A stretch of DNA of 64,000 nt from PALSA-600 sp963842335 (GCA_963842335.1 CAWJGF010000024.1:129828-193827), one strand, 5' to 3'. Shown: positions 1 to 9,932, counted from the stretch's first letter. Numbers and translations are program-made. The notes: generated by a model not told the origin, from the sequence alone.

Positions 1-2
1 TC

Positions 3-1172
3 GTGATCGCGGCAGGCTCTGAGAGCCTGCTCGCCCGTGGTCTGCTCGGAAACCGGCCCGCAACCTGGATCGGCGACCGTTCTTACGGCTGGTATCTCTG
101 GCACTGGCCCGCGATCGTGTACGCACGTGCGCTCTGGCCCTTGGAGGGATGGGTGCCGGCCGCCGCAGCCCTCGCGGCGCTTCTGCCTGCGGCTCTCTCG
201 TTCACGTACATCGAGGATCCCATCCGCCGTCGGCGCACGCTCAAGGGCACGCGCGTCCGCACGATCGCGGTCGGGGCTTCGGTCATCGGCGCCATCGCCT
301 CCGGTCTGATGCTGAGCGCGACGCACGCGCTCGCTCGCACGGGACCTGGCGCAGACTGGGCCCAGGCGAGCGTTCAGCACGTCGACAGGCAGCGTGGCTG
401 CGAGAGCAGCGCCCCTCTCGACGCTTCCAAGGTGTCGTCTTGCACCTGGACGGTGGCTCACCCGCGCGGACGGATCGTCCTCGTCGGGGACTCGACGGCG
501 AGCGCAGTCTCCGAGGCGGTGGTAATGGCCGGCAACCGAGCGGGCTACGACGTAACGGTCTCGACGTACTTCGGCTGTCCATTCGTCGCCCTGCGTGTCT
601 ACGGGTCGACGGCTCCACCGGCCGTGTGCGACGAGATCGATCACGTCGGATTGCGCACGATCCGCGCCCTTCGGCCGGCCCTCGTGTTCGTCGTGAATCG
701 CACCGACGACTACACCGACGGGTCTATGGGCCTTGCGCAATCTGGCGGCACGGCCCGCTACGAGCGTGGCGAACGACTCGGGCTCTGGACGAGCGGGCTG
801 CGAAGCGACCTCGCGGCGCTCAGCCGAGCCTCGATCCCCGTCGTCGTGGTCGGGCAGGTCCCACGGATCTCGGACGCTCCGACGCAATGCGCGGTCGTAC
901 GCGTCCTCACACGGACGTGCTCGGCCTCCGCACCACGCGTTGCGGTCGATGCCGAACTTGCCCCGTCCCTCGCCGCGAACGAGCGCGCTGCACGTGGGCT
1001 GGCCGGCGTCTCATCCCTCGACTTGGAAGATTCGTTCTGTACCGCGCGGCGCTGCTCGACGATCGCCGGAAACAGGATCCTGTACAGCGACGCGTACCAC
1101 CTCACCGTTCTCGGGGCTCGCCGCGTCACGGGCCGATTTGCGACAGCGATCCGTTCGCACGCGCGTACGTGA
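3..1172 (+). CDS. Acyltransferase-3 / SGNH-domain protein, C-terminal part (5' end outside window)
   Basis: This is the C-terminal part of an OafA/YrhL-type O-acyltransferase. Such proteins use acyl donors at the membrane to acetylate cell-surface glycans. Only the last acyltransferase helices are present (hydrophobic stretches near residues 49-69 and 87-105). A periplasmic SGNH hydrolase-like domain follows, with a GDS motif at about residues 162-164 and the closing D-x-x-H box at about 363-366. The frame runs to the window edge, so the GTG at position 3 is not the true start; full-length relatives are about 650-700 aa. It converges on the heparinase-like gene. Its place at the edge of a glycan locus supports a polysaccharide O-acetylation role. 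Confidence 0.85.
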   Translation: MIAAGSESLLARGLLGNRPATWIGDRSYGWYLWHWPAIVYARALWPLEGWVPAAAALAALLPAALSFTYIEDPIRRRRTLKGTRVRTIAVGASVIGAIASGLMLSATHALARTGPGADWAQASVQHVDRQRGCESSAPLDASKVSSCTWTVAHPRGRIVLVGDSTASAVSEAVVMAGNRAGYDVTVSTYFGCPFVALRVYGSTAPPAVCDEIDHVGLRTIRALRPALVFVVNRTDDYTDGSMGLAQSGGTARYERGERLGLWTSGLRSDLAALSRASIPVVVVGQVPRISDAPTQCAVVRVLTRTCSASAPRVAVDAELAPSLAANERAARGLAGVSSLDLEDSFCTARRCSTIAGNRILYSDAYHLTVLGARRVTGRFATAIRSHART

Positions 1173-1195
1173 CCGGCGGTCGAGTGAGGGCGCTT

Positions 1196-2641
1196 CTACT
1201 CCCGGGCATCCCATGCGATGCACCATCCGCCCTCCCAGGGGAGCACCGCACGAACCCTGATGACGACCGCGGTCGCCTCGATCCGCTGCCCGAACCGCTC
1301 GGATACCGTACGTGACTCGACGAAGGCGTCACCGGCGAGCGGCTTGACGTCCACCGCCGCACCCGGCGCCAGCGGGACCGAGGAGACGACCTCGTGCGGC
1401 CCTGCGCCGAGCACCTGATCCTCGACGACGAGCTCGTGGTCGGAGAGCCGCAGCGACCGGACGATCCGAACGCCGCCCGGCAGCACCGCCTCGCCGGTCA
1501 GCTCGTGCTCGTCCGCACGGATGAGCCGCACGCTCGGTAGCGGGCCGGAGCGAAACGCGCCCCAGACGCGGAACTGGTCGCCGTCCACCGCAACCGTCGC
1601 GTGGGCCTCGCTCCCGCGCTCGCGCGCCCGGATCGCCCCCGGCTCGTAGGTCGACGTTCCCGGGTCGACGACAACCGGTCGCCCGTCGACCCACAGTTGA
1701 AACGACAGCGCATCGGCATGCGCGTGCGCAGGCAAGAACTCGGGTGCGGGCGCCCCGCAGTCGAACGCGAGCCAGCAACGGCCGCGCCGGAGGAACACGT
1801 AGCCGGTTTCCCGGTGTACCGCGAGGCCCTCCGGCGGGGGCGAAAGCGCAATCGTCGGCGCGATGTCGAGTCCGCCGTCGTTGAACAGAGCGGGAGCGCC
1901 GTCCGGGCGCGACGACGACGCCGCAAACGACTCCATTCGCACGATCTCCGCCTCGAGCGGCGCAAACGCCCGTAGCTCGAGCAGATCACGGAGGACGAGG
2001 CGGTGATAGGCGGGGCTGCGCTCGTAATGCCCTCCGTCGGCCAGGATCTGCTCGGGCAGCTCTCGCCGGAGAAGCCGCAGCCCACGCTGTACCGCGGCCG
2101 CGTCCGACACCGCAGTGCCGCCGAGCACGAGCGCCTTCGCATTACGAACAACGTGGTTTCCGAGGATGTCGTCCTCGATGTTCCGACCGAGATACACGAG
2201 CTGGCGCCTCAGCGACTCACCGACGCGCGGCGACGCCAGAGCGGGCTCGAGACTGACGGCGGCGACCCAGTTGGCGATCCGGGTCGAGGTCACGTACGGG
2301 TGCCACGGCACGCCCGGCTTGGGGGGCGAGCTGTCGAGCCACCGCTCGACGAGCACCCGGGCGCCCTCCGCGTCACCAGCGCGAGCCGACTCGAGCACGT
2401 CGTCCCCATAGTTGAGCGCAAACGCTCGCAGCGCGCCTTCGGGCGCGGATGGCGAGGGGGCGAACGCCGGCGAGCGCCAGAGCTCGACATTCGCGGGCAG
2501 CGGCGATGGGGATGCGCTCCGCACCGTGCGAGGCACGAGCCTCCGCCGGACGGGCCGGGTCGCGCGACGAGCAAGCTGCCGGGGTCGCGCCGCGCGCAGC
2601 GCGTGCGCGTAGAGGGCGACGGTGTCGAGGCCAGAGGTCAC
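1196..2641 (-). CDS. Heparinase II/III family protein (alginate lyase-like)
   Basis: This polysaccharide lyase-like protein of about 481 aa has an N-terminal alpha-toroid domain rich in Trp and Arg and a C-terminal heparinase II/III beta-sandwich. The family motif PAHAHADALSF, with His306 and His308, precedes a VDPGTSTYEPG stretch. Such proteins are common in surface-polysaccharide loci, where they may trim or remodel the polymer. The frame stays open far upstream, but that extension is antisense-type sequence inside the ligase gene. The first reasonable start is the GTG at 2641, 29 bp after the ligase stop. No signal peptide is evident, so cellular location is unclear. Confidence 0.85.
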   Translation of the reverse strand: MTSGLDTVALYAHALRAARPRQLARRATRPVRRRLVPRTVRSASPSPLPANVELWRSPAFAPSPSAPEGALRAFALNYGDDVLESARAGDAEGARVLVERWLDSSPPKPGVPWHPYVTSTRIANWVAAVSLEPALASPRVGESLRRQLVYLGRNIEDDILGNHVVRNAKALVLGGTAVSDAAAVQRGLRLLRRELPEQILADGGHYERSPAYHRLVLRDLLELRAFAPLEAEIVRMESFAASSSRPDGAPALFNDGGLDIAPTIALSPPPEGLAVHRETGYVFLRRGRCWLAFDCGAPAPEFLPAHAHADALSFQLWVDGRPVVVDPGTSTYEPGAIRARERGSEAHATVAVDGDQFRVWGAFRSGPLPSVRLIRADEHELTGEAVLPGGVRIVRSLRLSDHELVVEDQVLGAGPHEVVSSVPLAPGAAVDVKPLAGDAFVESRTVSERFGQRIEATAVVIRVRAVLPWEGGWCIAWDARE

Positions 2642-2670
2642 GCGCTTCGGGTCGCTGAGGACGACGGCAT

Positions 2671-3972
2671 TCAGTCGCGTTGCGCGAACACGACGGGGAT
2701 CGACAGCGCGAGCGCCATGAACGCGTAGAAGTAATAGAACTGCATCGTCAGGTAGAAGGCGTTCGACGCGAGAGTCCCGACGAGCGCGGCGGTGCAACCC
2801 CACGCAAGCGGGCGCACGCGCGCGGCAAGCGGGTCGTGCGCGACGGCGTAGGCGCGGCCGAGGGCGCGCGCAGCGCGCAGGCGCCGGAACACCCAGTAGA
2901 GGAACACGCCGAAGAGGGCCGTCCCGACGAGGCCGGTCTCTACGATCAGGGCGACGTAGTAGCTGTGCGGCCCCCAGTTCGTCTTGCCGGTCACGAACTC
3001 GTAGTAGACGGAGAACGTGTTCAACCCGAGGCCGAAGAGCGGATCGGTGTGCAGCACGTGCGGGATGAAGCTGTAGACCGAGAAGTGAGCGCTCTCCGAG
3101 CCACCGCTCGTCTGGACGCGCGACTTCAGGACGGTCGTGAAGAACGAGCGGTTCGAAAGGACGACGGCGAGCAGGAGTGCGAGCGCCGCGCCGATCGGCA
3201 CGAGCAACTGCGGTGTGCGCAGGTAGTGGCGATACGGGATCGCGAGGATCAGAGCGCCGACGCCGAGCCCGAGGAGCCCGCTGCGCGAGAGCGTCGCTGC
3301 CTCGACGACCAGCAGGAACCCGATCGTCACCATCAGCCATCTGCGCCAGGGGTTCCCGCGTTCGAGCCGCAGGTAGAGCGGCGTGAGGATCAGGAGTGGG
3401 ATGATCAGCATGATCCCGAGGTGATTCGGGTCGCCGGTCATCGCGTTCGGCCGAAAGACACTCGTCCCGTTGATCGCGCCGTAGACGTTGATCTGACTCG
3501 CTCCACCGGTGATCGGCGACAGGATCGCTGCGTCGAGGTTCCCGCCGCGGCGGGCATCGAGCAGCTGCAGCATCCCGTACGCCGCGTTGACGACGATGCC
3601 GGCGCTGAACCAGCCGAGCGTGCGCCAGAAGTACGCCTGGCCGCGTCGCGAGAGCCACACGACCGCGGCGGCGAGGAAGGCGAAGTGGATCAGCCACTTC
3701 GTCATCCCTTTCCCCCACTGCGCCAGGGCGTCGGAGTCCGAGAGGTCGAAGTAGCCGACGAGGTAGACGATGAGGAACGCCGCGAGGAAGCCGATCAAGA
3801 TCGCGGTCGTCCGAGGGACGCGGAAGCGACGCGTGGTGATGATGAACGAGCCGAGGAAGAGCAGCGCGAGCACGTCGGCCAGCGAGACCGTTCCCGCAAA
3901 GCTCCAGTGCACCTTCTCGAACGTGACACAGAACACGCTCGCGAGAAAGAGGAAGCTCGTCAGCCGTCTCAC
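2671..3972 (-). CDS. O-antigen ligase / polymerase family membrane protein
   Basis: This polytopic membrane protein of 433 aa has at least ten hydrophobic segments. A large loop near residues 280-350 carries the Wzy_C/WaaL-type sequence GPHSYYVALIVETGLVG. Such proteins either polymerise lipid-linked repeat units (Wzy) or transfer the glycan to its acceptor (WaaL); sequence alone does not separate the two. The GTG start overlaps the stop of the upstream glycosyltransferase (GTGA), which indicates translational coupling. A second member of the family lies at 35267-36721. Confidence 0.85.
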   Translation of the reverse strand: MRRLTSFLFLASVFCVTFEKVHWSFAGTVSLADVLALLFLGSFIITTRRFRVPRTTAILIGFLAAFLIVYLVGYFDLSDSDALAQWGKGMTKWLIHFAFLAAAVVWLSRRGQAYFWRTLGWFSAGIVVNAAYGMLQLLDARRGGNLDAAILSPITGGASQINVYGAINGTSVFRPNAMTGDPNHLGIMLIIPLLILTPLYLRLERGNPWRRWLMVTIGFLLVVEAATLSRSGLLGLGVGALILAIPYRHYLRTPQLLVPIGAALALLLAVVLSNRSFFTTVLKSRVQTSGGSESAHFSVYSFIPHVLHTDPLFGLGLNTFSVYYEFVTGKTNWGPHSYYVALIVETGLVGTALFGVFLYWVFRRLRAARALGRAYAVAHDPLAARVRPLAWGCTAALVGTLASNAFYLTMQFYYFYAFMALALSIPVVFAQRD

Positions 3973-5219
3973 ACGAGCCCTTCAAGGACGTCAGCGAATT
4001 CCTGTACCCGCGAGCGCCGCGACACCTTCGTGCGCCACTCGGCCGAAAGTGCGGGCGCGTCGAGTGTTCCACCACGCCACTGTGCGTGGAAGTCGCGCAG
4101 CGCGGCCTCCATCCCGTCGATGTCGTCAGGGGCGACGACGACGCCGGCGCCGGCTGCGCGAATCAACTCGGCCGCCGCTCCGTCGGGCGGGACGACTGCG
4201 AGGATCGGCCGGTCGGCCGCGAGATACTCGAACACCTTGCCGCTGAGCACCCCTTTCCCTCGCCCGCCGGCGTCGGGGATGAGGAGCAGCAGCACTTCGG
4301 AGTCACGCTGCAGCTCGAGCGACGCGCGGCGCGGCGCGTAGGGGATCAGCTCGAGGCGATCCCCGAGCGACTGCTGCTCGGCCCACTCGCGATCGGTCGA
4401 CCGGAAGTCGCCGAGAAACCGGGCAACTACGTCGTCGAAGCCCGCGCGTCCAAGCGCGGTGAGGAACGGTCGCGGGTCGCGCTTGCCGAAGAACGAGCCC
4501 GTGTGCGTGATACGAAAACGGCTCGACTCGTGGTGCTCGATGCCCGCGAAATCATCGAAGTCCGAGCCGTTCGCGATCGTGACGACAGGCCCTTTTGGCG
4601 AGCGCTCGCGCATCTCGACTGCGATCGCCTCCGACACCGCCACGATCGCATCCGCGTTGCCAGTGATCAGGCGCGCGATTGCATGCTCGCCCTGCTCCTT
4701 CACCCGCACCGCGAGGCGCTCCGCATCGCGATGTGGATGCGCGACGACCGAATCGCGAAGATCGGCGACCCACGGCACTCCGGTCGCGCGCTTCACGGTT
4801 GCACCGACGAGGTGCACCGAGGACGGCGGTGACGTCGTGACGACGACATCGATCTGCTCGTTCTTGACGATCCGAAGCGCGGCCGGGATGGCGGTGAGGT
4901 TCCAGCTGACGTTCTCGTCGGGGACGAGCAGCCGCCGCCCGGCAAGCTGCATCTGCCTTCCGAACCGCTCGAGCCCCTGGGTGCCGTGCAGCTCCTCGGC
5001 GGGCTTGCGGCCCTTGGGGCCGAGGTAGCGGGCGCGGTGAACCCAGGCAAGCGTCGGGGGCGCCAGATCGTCGTCGCGGTGGATCCACTTCGAGTCGTCG
5101 GGCGCAAGCACGTGCGTCTCGATGCCGAGCTCGGGCAGATGGGTGGCGAACTTCAACGGCCGCTGCACGCCGCCGCCGCCCGACGGCGGGAAATACATGG
5201 TGACGAGCAACACCTTCAC
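3969..5219 (-). CDS. Glycosyltransferase family 4 protein
   Basis: This GT-B fold glycosyltransferase of 416 aa starts with MKVLLVTMYFPPSGGGGVQR, the Gly-rich N-terminal loop typical of group 1 transferases. It has a WVADLRDS motif near residue 150 and a C-terminal donor-binding region with GKVFEYLAADRP. It should transfer a sugar from a nucleotide donor to a growing lipid-linked glycan at the cytoplasmic face of the membrane. The donor cannot be told from sequence. The gene is coupled by GTGA overlaps to the GT4 gene before it and to the ligase after it. Confidence 0.9.
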   Translation of the reverse strand: MKVLLVTMYFPPSGGGGVQRPLKFATHLPELGIETHVLAPDDSKWIHRDDDLAPPTLAWVHRARYLGPKGRKPAEELHGTQGLERFGRQMQLAGRRLLVPDENVSWNLTAIPAALRIVKNEQIDVVVTTSPPSSVHLVGATVKRATGVPWVADLRDSVVAHPHRDAERLAVRVKEQGEHAIARLITGNADAIVAVSEAIAVEMRERSPKGPVVTIANGSDFDDFAGIEHHESSRFRITHTGSFFGKRDPRPFLTALGRAGFDDVVARFLGDFRSTDREWAEQQSLGDRLELIPYAPRRASLELQRDSEVLLLLIPDAGGRGKGVLSGKVFEYLAADRPILAVVPPDGAAAELIRAAGAGVVVAPDDIDGMEAALRDFHAQWRGGTLDAPALSAEWRTKVSRRSRVQEFADVLEGLV

Positions 5220-6223
5220 CGGGCGATTCGCTCCCAGAGCTCGACGAGCGCGGTCGCCTCGGCGTCCTGCGAGAACTGCTCCCTGGCCGCCTCCCTGGCC
5301 GCCGCACCGAGACGGGTGCGCAGCACATCGTCCTGCAGCAACTCCGTGACGGCGGTGCGCAGCGCTGCGGGATCACGCGCCGGGACGAGCAGGCCGGTCT
5401 CGCCCGAGCGGATCGCGTCGCGGAGGCCACCGGTATCGGACGCGATAACGGCGCGCCCGTGGGCCATTGCCTCTCTCGCCGTCATGCCGTAGCCCTCGCG
5501 ATGCGAGGGGACGCAGACGACGGCTGCACGGTCGTACCACTGCCCAAGCTCAGCCGGCGGGACGAAGCCGACGGCTTCGGGAACCTGCGCGCGGAGCGGG
5601 CCATCACCGACGATCACTCTGGGCATGCCTTCGGTCGCCTCCACGAAATCGAGGATTCCCTTCTCCTCCGACAGTCTTCCCACAAAGAGCACGTGGGGCG
5701 GCTGGGCAGGTCCCGCGAGCTCGTCCGGAAGCGCGACCCCGGACGGGATCACCTCGACCGTACGCGCGCCGAGCGCCTTCCCGGCGTCGGCGAGGGAGTG
5801 TGAGGCGGCCACCACGGCAGTCGCCCCGCGAAGCAGCGGACGTGCGAGCGCGGGAGCCCGCCGTGCCAGTTCGACGTCGGTTCCCCAGAGCTGCAGCACG
5901 TAGGGCTTGCCGGTCGCCCGCGCTGCGAGCGCCGAGGGCAGCCAGTGAGCGTGTACGAGGTCGGCGTCGGCGGCGGCACGTCTCGCCGCCCATGCGTAGG
6001 CGGCCATGAACCCCGGCACGAGCAGCAGCCGCCACGGCTCCTGCCGCAGGTTCTGGACGATGCCGCCCCCGTAGGCGAGGCCAAAGTGGCGGAAGGTGGC
6101 AGGTGAGACGACCTCGACCTGGACACCACGGCGCTCGACGGCCCGTACGGCGTCCGCGACGAACCGGCCCGCGGAGTCGCTCGCGTCGCGCGGGTACGAC
6201 GTGGTCAGGACGACGGCTCTCAT
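5216..6223 (-). CDS. Glycosyltransferase family 4 protein
   Basis: This is a 335-aa GT-B glycosyltransferase. After the N-terminal Rossmann half (with HAHWLPSALA and LQLWGTDVELA) comes the donor-site half with VGRLSEEKG and the EGYGMTAREAMAHG segment, which carries the family Glu pair. The start is the ATG at 6223, which overlaps the preceding stop as ATGA; the open frame continues further upstream, but only as a shadow of the membrane-protein gene. It is part of the minus-strand glycan operon. Confidence 0.9.
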   Translation of the reverse strand: MRAVVLTTSYPRDASDSAGRFVADAVRAVERRGVQVEVVSPATFRHFGLAYGGGIVQNLRQEPWRLLLVPGFMAAYAWAARRAAADADLVHAHWLPSALAARATGKPYVLQLWGTDVELARRAPALARPLLRGATAVVAASHSLADAGKALGARTVEVIPSGVALPDELAGPAQPPHVLFVGRLSEEKGILDFVEATEGMPRVIVGDGPLRAQVPEAVGFVPPAELGQWYDRAAVVCVPSHREGYGMTAREAMAHGRAVIASDTGGLRDAIRSGETGLLVPARDPAALRTAVTELLQDDVLRTRLGAAAREAAREQFSQDAEATALVELWERIAR

Positions 6224-8073
6224 CCTGGAAGACGATAGAGACGACCCTTGCGGATCGCCCAGGTGGCGCCGTACCGCTGGGCAACCCGCGGGTCGTTCGT
6301 CAGCACCCAGTGCTGCACGGCACGCACGCGCGCATACGGGAGATTCGCGGTCGTGTTCGCGACATGCGAGACGGGAGAGGCGACGACGTAGACGGGCGCC
6401 TTGGCGGCGATTCGATAAGAGGCGTCGACAGGCGCAAGCACGACCGCACCCTTCGGCACCTTCGTGCGCAGGTTGTGCACGAGCCGCGGCGAGAGCGCGA
6501 GAGGATCGGTCTTGGCGTTGACGTGCCAGTGCCTTGCACCGTGCACGAGCACGGGCAGCACGAAGCACAGCATGGCCGCCGCGCCGAGCAGATGGTGCTC
6601 ACGCGGCGGCCGAGGCCGCAGCACGAGGCCGGCACCGAGCGCGGCCGCGCCCACGCCGAGCGCGAACCACGTGGCGGCGGCAGGCCCGCCGTGGTGAAGC
6701 CCGTAGGCGAAGTCACCAGGCCAGTAGTGCTGCAGCAGGATCCCCGCGAGCAACGCGACCGGCAGGACGATCATGCGCCGCGCGAGCAGCGCGAACGCGC
6801 CCGCGAGCGCGAACGGCAATGGCGCGAAGCCGGCCGCCCGGCGCGACTGCGACAGCGACACCGCATCCGAGAAGTGCACGAAGAGCCACGGCACCTCCAT
6901 CAGGACGAGCACGAGCAGCGCGCCGCCGAGCACGAACGAGCCCCACCGGCGACGCACGGCGAGCCCGGCGAGCGGCAGCAGGAAGAGCGCGGCGACGGCA
7001 ACGGCGCCGCTGCGGCCGAAGATCTCGGCCGCCAGTCGGTAGTGCCGGTCGCTCGAGACGACAAGGCTCGACCCGTAGTGCTGGATGGCGCGCAACCGTT
7101 CGGCGCGTCCCGGGTCGTGCGAGACGGTCTCGTCGACGATCGGCTTGAGCCAGAGGAGCACGAGGCCGGTCGGCACGAGCGCGGCAGCGAGCGCCGGGCC
7201 CCACGTCCGCCACTCCACTGCGCGCACAGCCGCATAGCCGGCGAACGGGATCAACAGGAACAGCGCATACGTCGGATGCGTCAGCGCGAGCGCACCGAAG
7301 ATCGCGGCGAGCGCCGCCCAGCTGCGCCTGCCCGGCTTCGCGAAGAAGAGGGCGATCGCAGCCGGCACGAGCAGCTGCCGCGCGGCGGTCGCGGGCAGCG
7401 CGAGGACCGTGAACGAGCCGCCGTTCCCGGGCCCGAAGCAGAAGACCGCAAGCGTCGCGAGCAGGACGGATGCACCGGCCCAGCGCGAGTCGAAGAGCAC
7501 GACGCCTGCCTCCCAGGCGACCGCGCACGCAAGCGGCGCCAGCAGCGAGGGCTCGTGCCGCAGCACCGCGTCGGGATCGACCCCGGACACCCAGCTGACG
7601 AGCGCAAGAAAGCCGTGCCACAGCGGGAACGCGTAGCCGGGATGGAGGCCGCCGTCCTTGAACTCGTCGACGGTACGCAGGTGCAGGTCACCGAGGGCGA
7701 CGAGCTTGCGGACTCGCGCCTCGTGGAAGAGCCCGTCGCCGACGACCACTCCCTCCACGTGCCAGAGGAACCAGCCGAGCACGATGCCGACGCCCCAGGC
7801 CCACGCGCTCGCCAGCCGCTCGCTCGAGCGGCGCTCACCCGCGCGACGCCCACGACCGAGCACGAGGGCGCCGACCGCGATCGCGGCGAGGATCAGCGCC
7901 GCGAGGCGGATGTTCGAGTGCACGGTGAAGACGACGGCCCACGCGACGAACAGGCTCGCGAAAGCCCACGCGAGAGTCGCCGACACCGAGCGCTGCCCGA
8001 GCGCCCGCGCGATCGCAGCACCGGGAAGCAGCACGACGACCGTGCCGAACGCGAGGCGAAGGTACTCGATCAT
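6220..8073 (-). CDS. Polytopic membrane protein, probable GT-C type glycosyltransferase
   Basis: This protein of about 617 aa has a dozen or more predicted membrane helices. An early extracytoplasmic loop contains VVVGDGLFHEARVRKL, an acidic/His arrangement like the first loop of GT-C enzymes, which use polyprenyl-phosphate sugars outside the membrane. The C-terminal about 100 residues are soluble (VHNLRTKVPKGAVVLAP and following). The start is the ATG at 8073 (MIEYLRLAF), 4 bp after the GT2 stop; earlier in-frame codons lie inside that gene. The family assignment is tentative; it could be a different polymer-handling membrane protein. Confidence 0.65.
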   Translation of the reverse strand: MIEYLRLAFGTVVVLLPGAAIARALGQRSVSATLAWAFASLFVAWAVVFTVHSNIRLAALILAAIAVGALVLGRGRRAGERRSSERLASAWAWGVGIVLGWFLWHVEGVVVGDGLFHEARVRKLVALGDLHLRTVDEFKDGGLHPGYAFPLWHGFLALVSWVSGVDPDAVLRHEPSLLAPLACAVAWEAGVVLFDSRWAGASVLLATLAVFCFGPGNGGSFTVLALPATAARQLLVPAAIALFFAKPGRRSWAALAAIFGALALTHPTYALFLLIPFAGYAAVRAVEWRTWGPALAAALVPTGLVLLWLKPIVDETVSHDPGRAERLRAIQHYGSSLVVSSDRHYRLAAEIFGRSGAVAVAALFLLPLAGLAVRRRWGSFVLGGALLVLVLMEVPWLFVHFSDAVSLSQSRRAAGFAPLPFALAGAFALLARRMIVLPVALLAGILLQHYWPGDFAYGLHHGGPAAATWFALGVGAAALGAGLVLRPRPPREHHLLGAAAMLCFVLPVLVHGARHWHVNAKTDPLALSPRLVHNLRTKVPKGAVVLAPVDASYRIAAKAPVYVVASPVSHVANTTANLPYARVRAVQHWVLTNDPRVAQRYGATWAIRKGRLYRLPG

Positions 8074-8077
8074 CGAT

Positions 8078-8971
8078 TCACTCGAGGAGCGAGCGGGCGT
8101 TGCCGGACGAGAGGAACCGGACGCCGTCGCGATACTGCTCCCGGCGCAGGACAAGCGCCCGCAAGCGCAGCGACCAGAGCAGAAGCTTGCGCACCCGTTC
8201 GGCCTCCTTCGGCCCGCGGTGCTTGTCGATGTAGCGCAGATGCCCGCGCAGGTTCTCGACGTACAGCTTGCCGCCGTGCGACGCGCCGCCGACGTGCACG
8301 ACCTGCGTCCCTGGGAAGAAGAGCACGTCCCAGCCGGCACGGCGGAACCGTGTCATCCAGTCGGCCTCCTCACTGAACATGAAGAAGTCCTCGTCGAACA
8401 GGCCAACAGCGTCGGCCGCCTCGCGCCGAATGAGCAGCGCGGGACCGTAGAGCCACTCAACTGCGCGCACCTCGTCGTGGTCGAAGCCGCCGGCATACAG
8501 CGGGTTCAGGCGCTGCGAGTGTGGCGCGATCTTGCGAATGCCGAGGTATTCGGTCGCGAGCCGCCAGAGCGTCGGCTCGCCCCGCACCGACCGCTGCAGC
8601 GTCCCATCGGTGTTGACGAGCCGCGGCCCGACGACCGCGGCCTCGGGGTGCTCGTCCGCAAACGCGATCAGCTTGTCCAGACCGTCGCCACCTTGCTCGT
8701 CCTGCTCGACCCAGGCGTCGGAGTTGAGCAGGAAGAACCAGCGTCCGTCCGCGACCCGCATCCCCGAGTTGTTGCCGCCGCCCATGCCCCGGTTCGACTG
8801 CTCGATCACGCGCACGTTGCCGAACTGCTCGCGGATGAGCTCCAGCGTCCCGTCGGTCGAGCCGTGGTCGACGACGATCACATCGCGGCCGCGGACCGAC
8901 TCGAGACACTGCTCGAGCCACGGCAGCGCGTTCCACGTCACGACGACGACGGTGACGTCAGGTTGTGCCAT
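8078..8971 (-). CDS. Glycosyltransferase family 2 protein (rhamnosyltransferase-like)
   Basis: This GT-A enzyme of 297 aa begins with VTVVVVTWNALPWLEQCLESV. It has VVDHGSTDGT as the nucleotide-binding segment and FFLLNSDAWVE as the metal/nucleotide region near residue 100. The LLNSDA variant and the overall length match WbbL-like rhamnosyltransferases, although the donor is not proven. It should add a sugar to a lipid-linked intermediate in the cytoplasm. Its start overlaps the end of the flippase-like gene by 14 bp. Confidence 0.88.
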   Translation of the reverse strand: MAQPDVTVVVVTWNALPWLEQCLESVRGRDVIVVDHGSTDGTLELIREQFGNVRVIEQSNRGMGGGNNSGMRVADGRWFFLLNSDAWVEQDEQGGDGLDKLIAFADEHPEAAVVGPRLVNTDGTLQRSVRGEPTLWRLATEYLGIRKIAPHSQRLNPLYAGGFDHDEVRAVEWLYGPALLIRREAADAVGLFDEDFFMFSEEADWMTRFRRAGWDVLFFPGTQVVHVGGASHGGKLYVENLRGHLRYIDKHRGPKEAERVRKLLLWSLRLRALVLRREQYRDGVRFLSSGNARSLLE

Positions 8972-9932
8972 CGGGCACCGGCGCTCGATCCCTGTGCATG
9001 CCCTCCCACAGCAGCACCGCGAGTCCCGGCAGCGCCAGCAGGATCGTCATGATGAAGAAGAGGAAGCCGCAGGCGAACGCCTGATCCGGGGGAACGCCGA
9101 GCTTGCCGAGGAAGCTGACGAAGAAGGCCTCGCGCACGCCGAGCCCGTTGACCGTGAACGGCACGAGCATGACGAGGAAGAGCAGAGGCCCGAGGACGAT
9201 GTAGGGCAGCGGCGAAAGCCCGATACCGACCGCGCGCGCCGAGGCATAGATCGCAAATACCCGGGACAGCTGGAGCACGAGTGTCACCGCCGCCACGACG
9301 GCGAGCGTGCCGAGGTGGTCGCGATAGCCGTGAATGCCGTCGTAGACCGCCCTGAGCAGGCCCTCGATCCGAAGCTTGCGCGCGAGCGGCACGCCGAAGG
9401 CGAGGCGCCGCCTGACCGACCGAGAGAAGAACACGACCCCGGCGGCCGCGGTCGCAACGACGAAGAGGATCTCGATCCAGAGGTAGGGCCCGATGGGGTA
9501 CCGGCCGATCGCGAGCAGCAGGCCTACCCCGGCGAGCAAGAGCGTCACAGCCCCGCCGAGCGAGCGCTCGAGCAGGACCGAGCCGGTGATCGGCGTGATC
9601 TCGCCCGGATGGCGGCGTGCAGTCTCGAAGATGCGCGAGGCGTCGCCCCCGATCGAGGTCGGCAGCACCTGGCCGACGGCGTAGGAGACGAAATACGCGC
9701 GCGTCAGCCACGGCACGTTCTCCCGCACGCCCCTGGCGCCGAGCAGCTGCTTCCAGCGCCACGCCATGGGCGGCACCGTGACGAGCGTCAGGAACGCCGA
9801 GAGCAGGAGCCACGGAATGCTCGCATCCCTGATGATGTCGACCGTCTTGGCAAGGTCGATCTTCGCGACGATGTACGCGATCGCCGCGGCCGAGACGGCG
9901 ATGGTCCCGGCCGGGCGCAGCCAGCGTTTCAT
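8958..9932 (-). CDS. Lysylphosphatidylglycerol-synthase-TM / UPF0104 family integral membrane protein
   Basis: This 324-aa protein has about eight membrane helices and the family features FETARRHPGEITP and GPLLFLVMLVPFTVNGLGVREAFF. Members resemble the flippase half of MprF and are often encoded beside dolichol/polyprenyl-phosphate glycosyltransferases, where they may move lipids or lipid-linked sugars. It lies between a GT2 and an aminotransferase gene in the same operon, with overlaps on both sides (14 bp and 4 bp). The substrate is unknown. Confidence 0.82.
   Translation of the reverse strand: MKRWLRPAGTIAVSAAAIAYIVAKIDLAKTVDIIRDASIPWLLLSAFLTLVTVPPMAWRWKQLLGARGVRENVPWLTRAYFVSYAVGQVLPTSIGGDASRIFETARRHPGEITPITGSVLLERSLGGAVTLLLAGVGLLLAIGRYPIGPYLWIEILFVVATAAAGVVFFSRSVRRRLAFGVPLARKLRIEGLLRAVYDGIHGYRDHLGTLAVVAAVTLVLQLSRVFAIYASARAVGIGLSPLPYIVLGPLLFLVMLVPFTVNGLGVREAFFVSFLGKLGVPPDQAFACGFLFFIMTILLALPGLAVLLWEGMHRDRAPVPDGTT

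Noticed and set aside
2642..4075. N-terminal extension of the heparinase-like frame back to 4075
   Set aside because: The extension overlaps the O-antigen ligase gene in another frame and reads as Arg-rich noise; the real protein begins near 2641.
6103..8376. A 757-codon plus-strand frame opposite the membrane protein gene
   Set aside because: The low-complexity charged translation mirrors a hydrophobic membrane protein on the other strand; no family is recognised.
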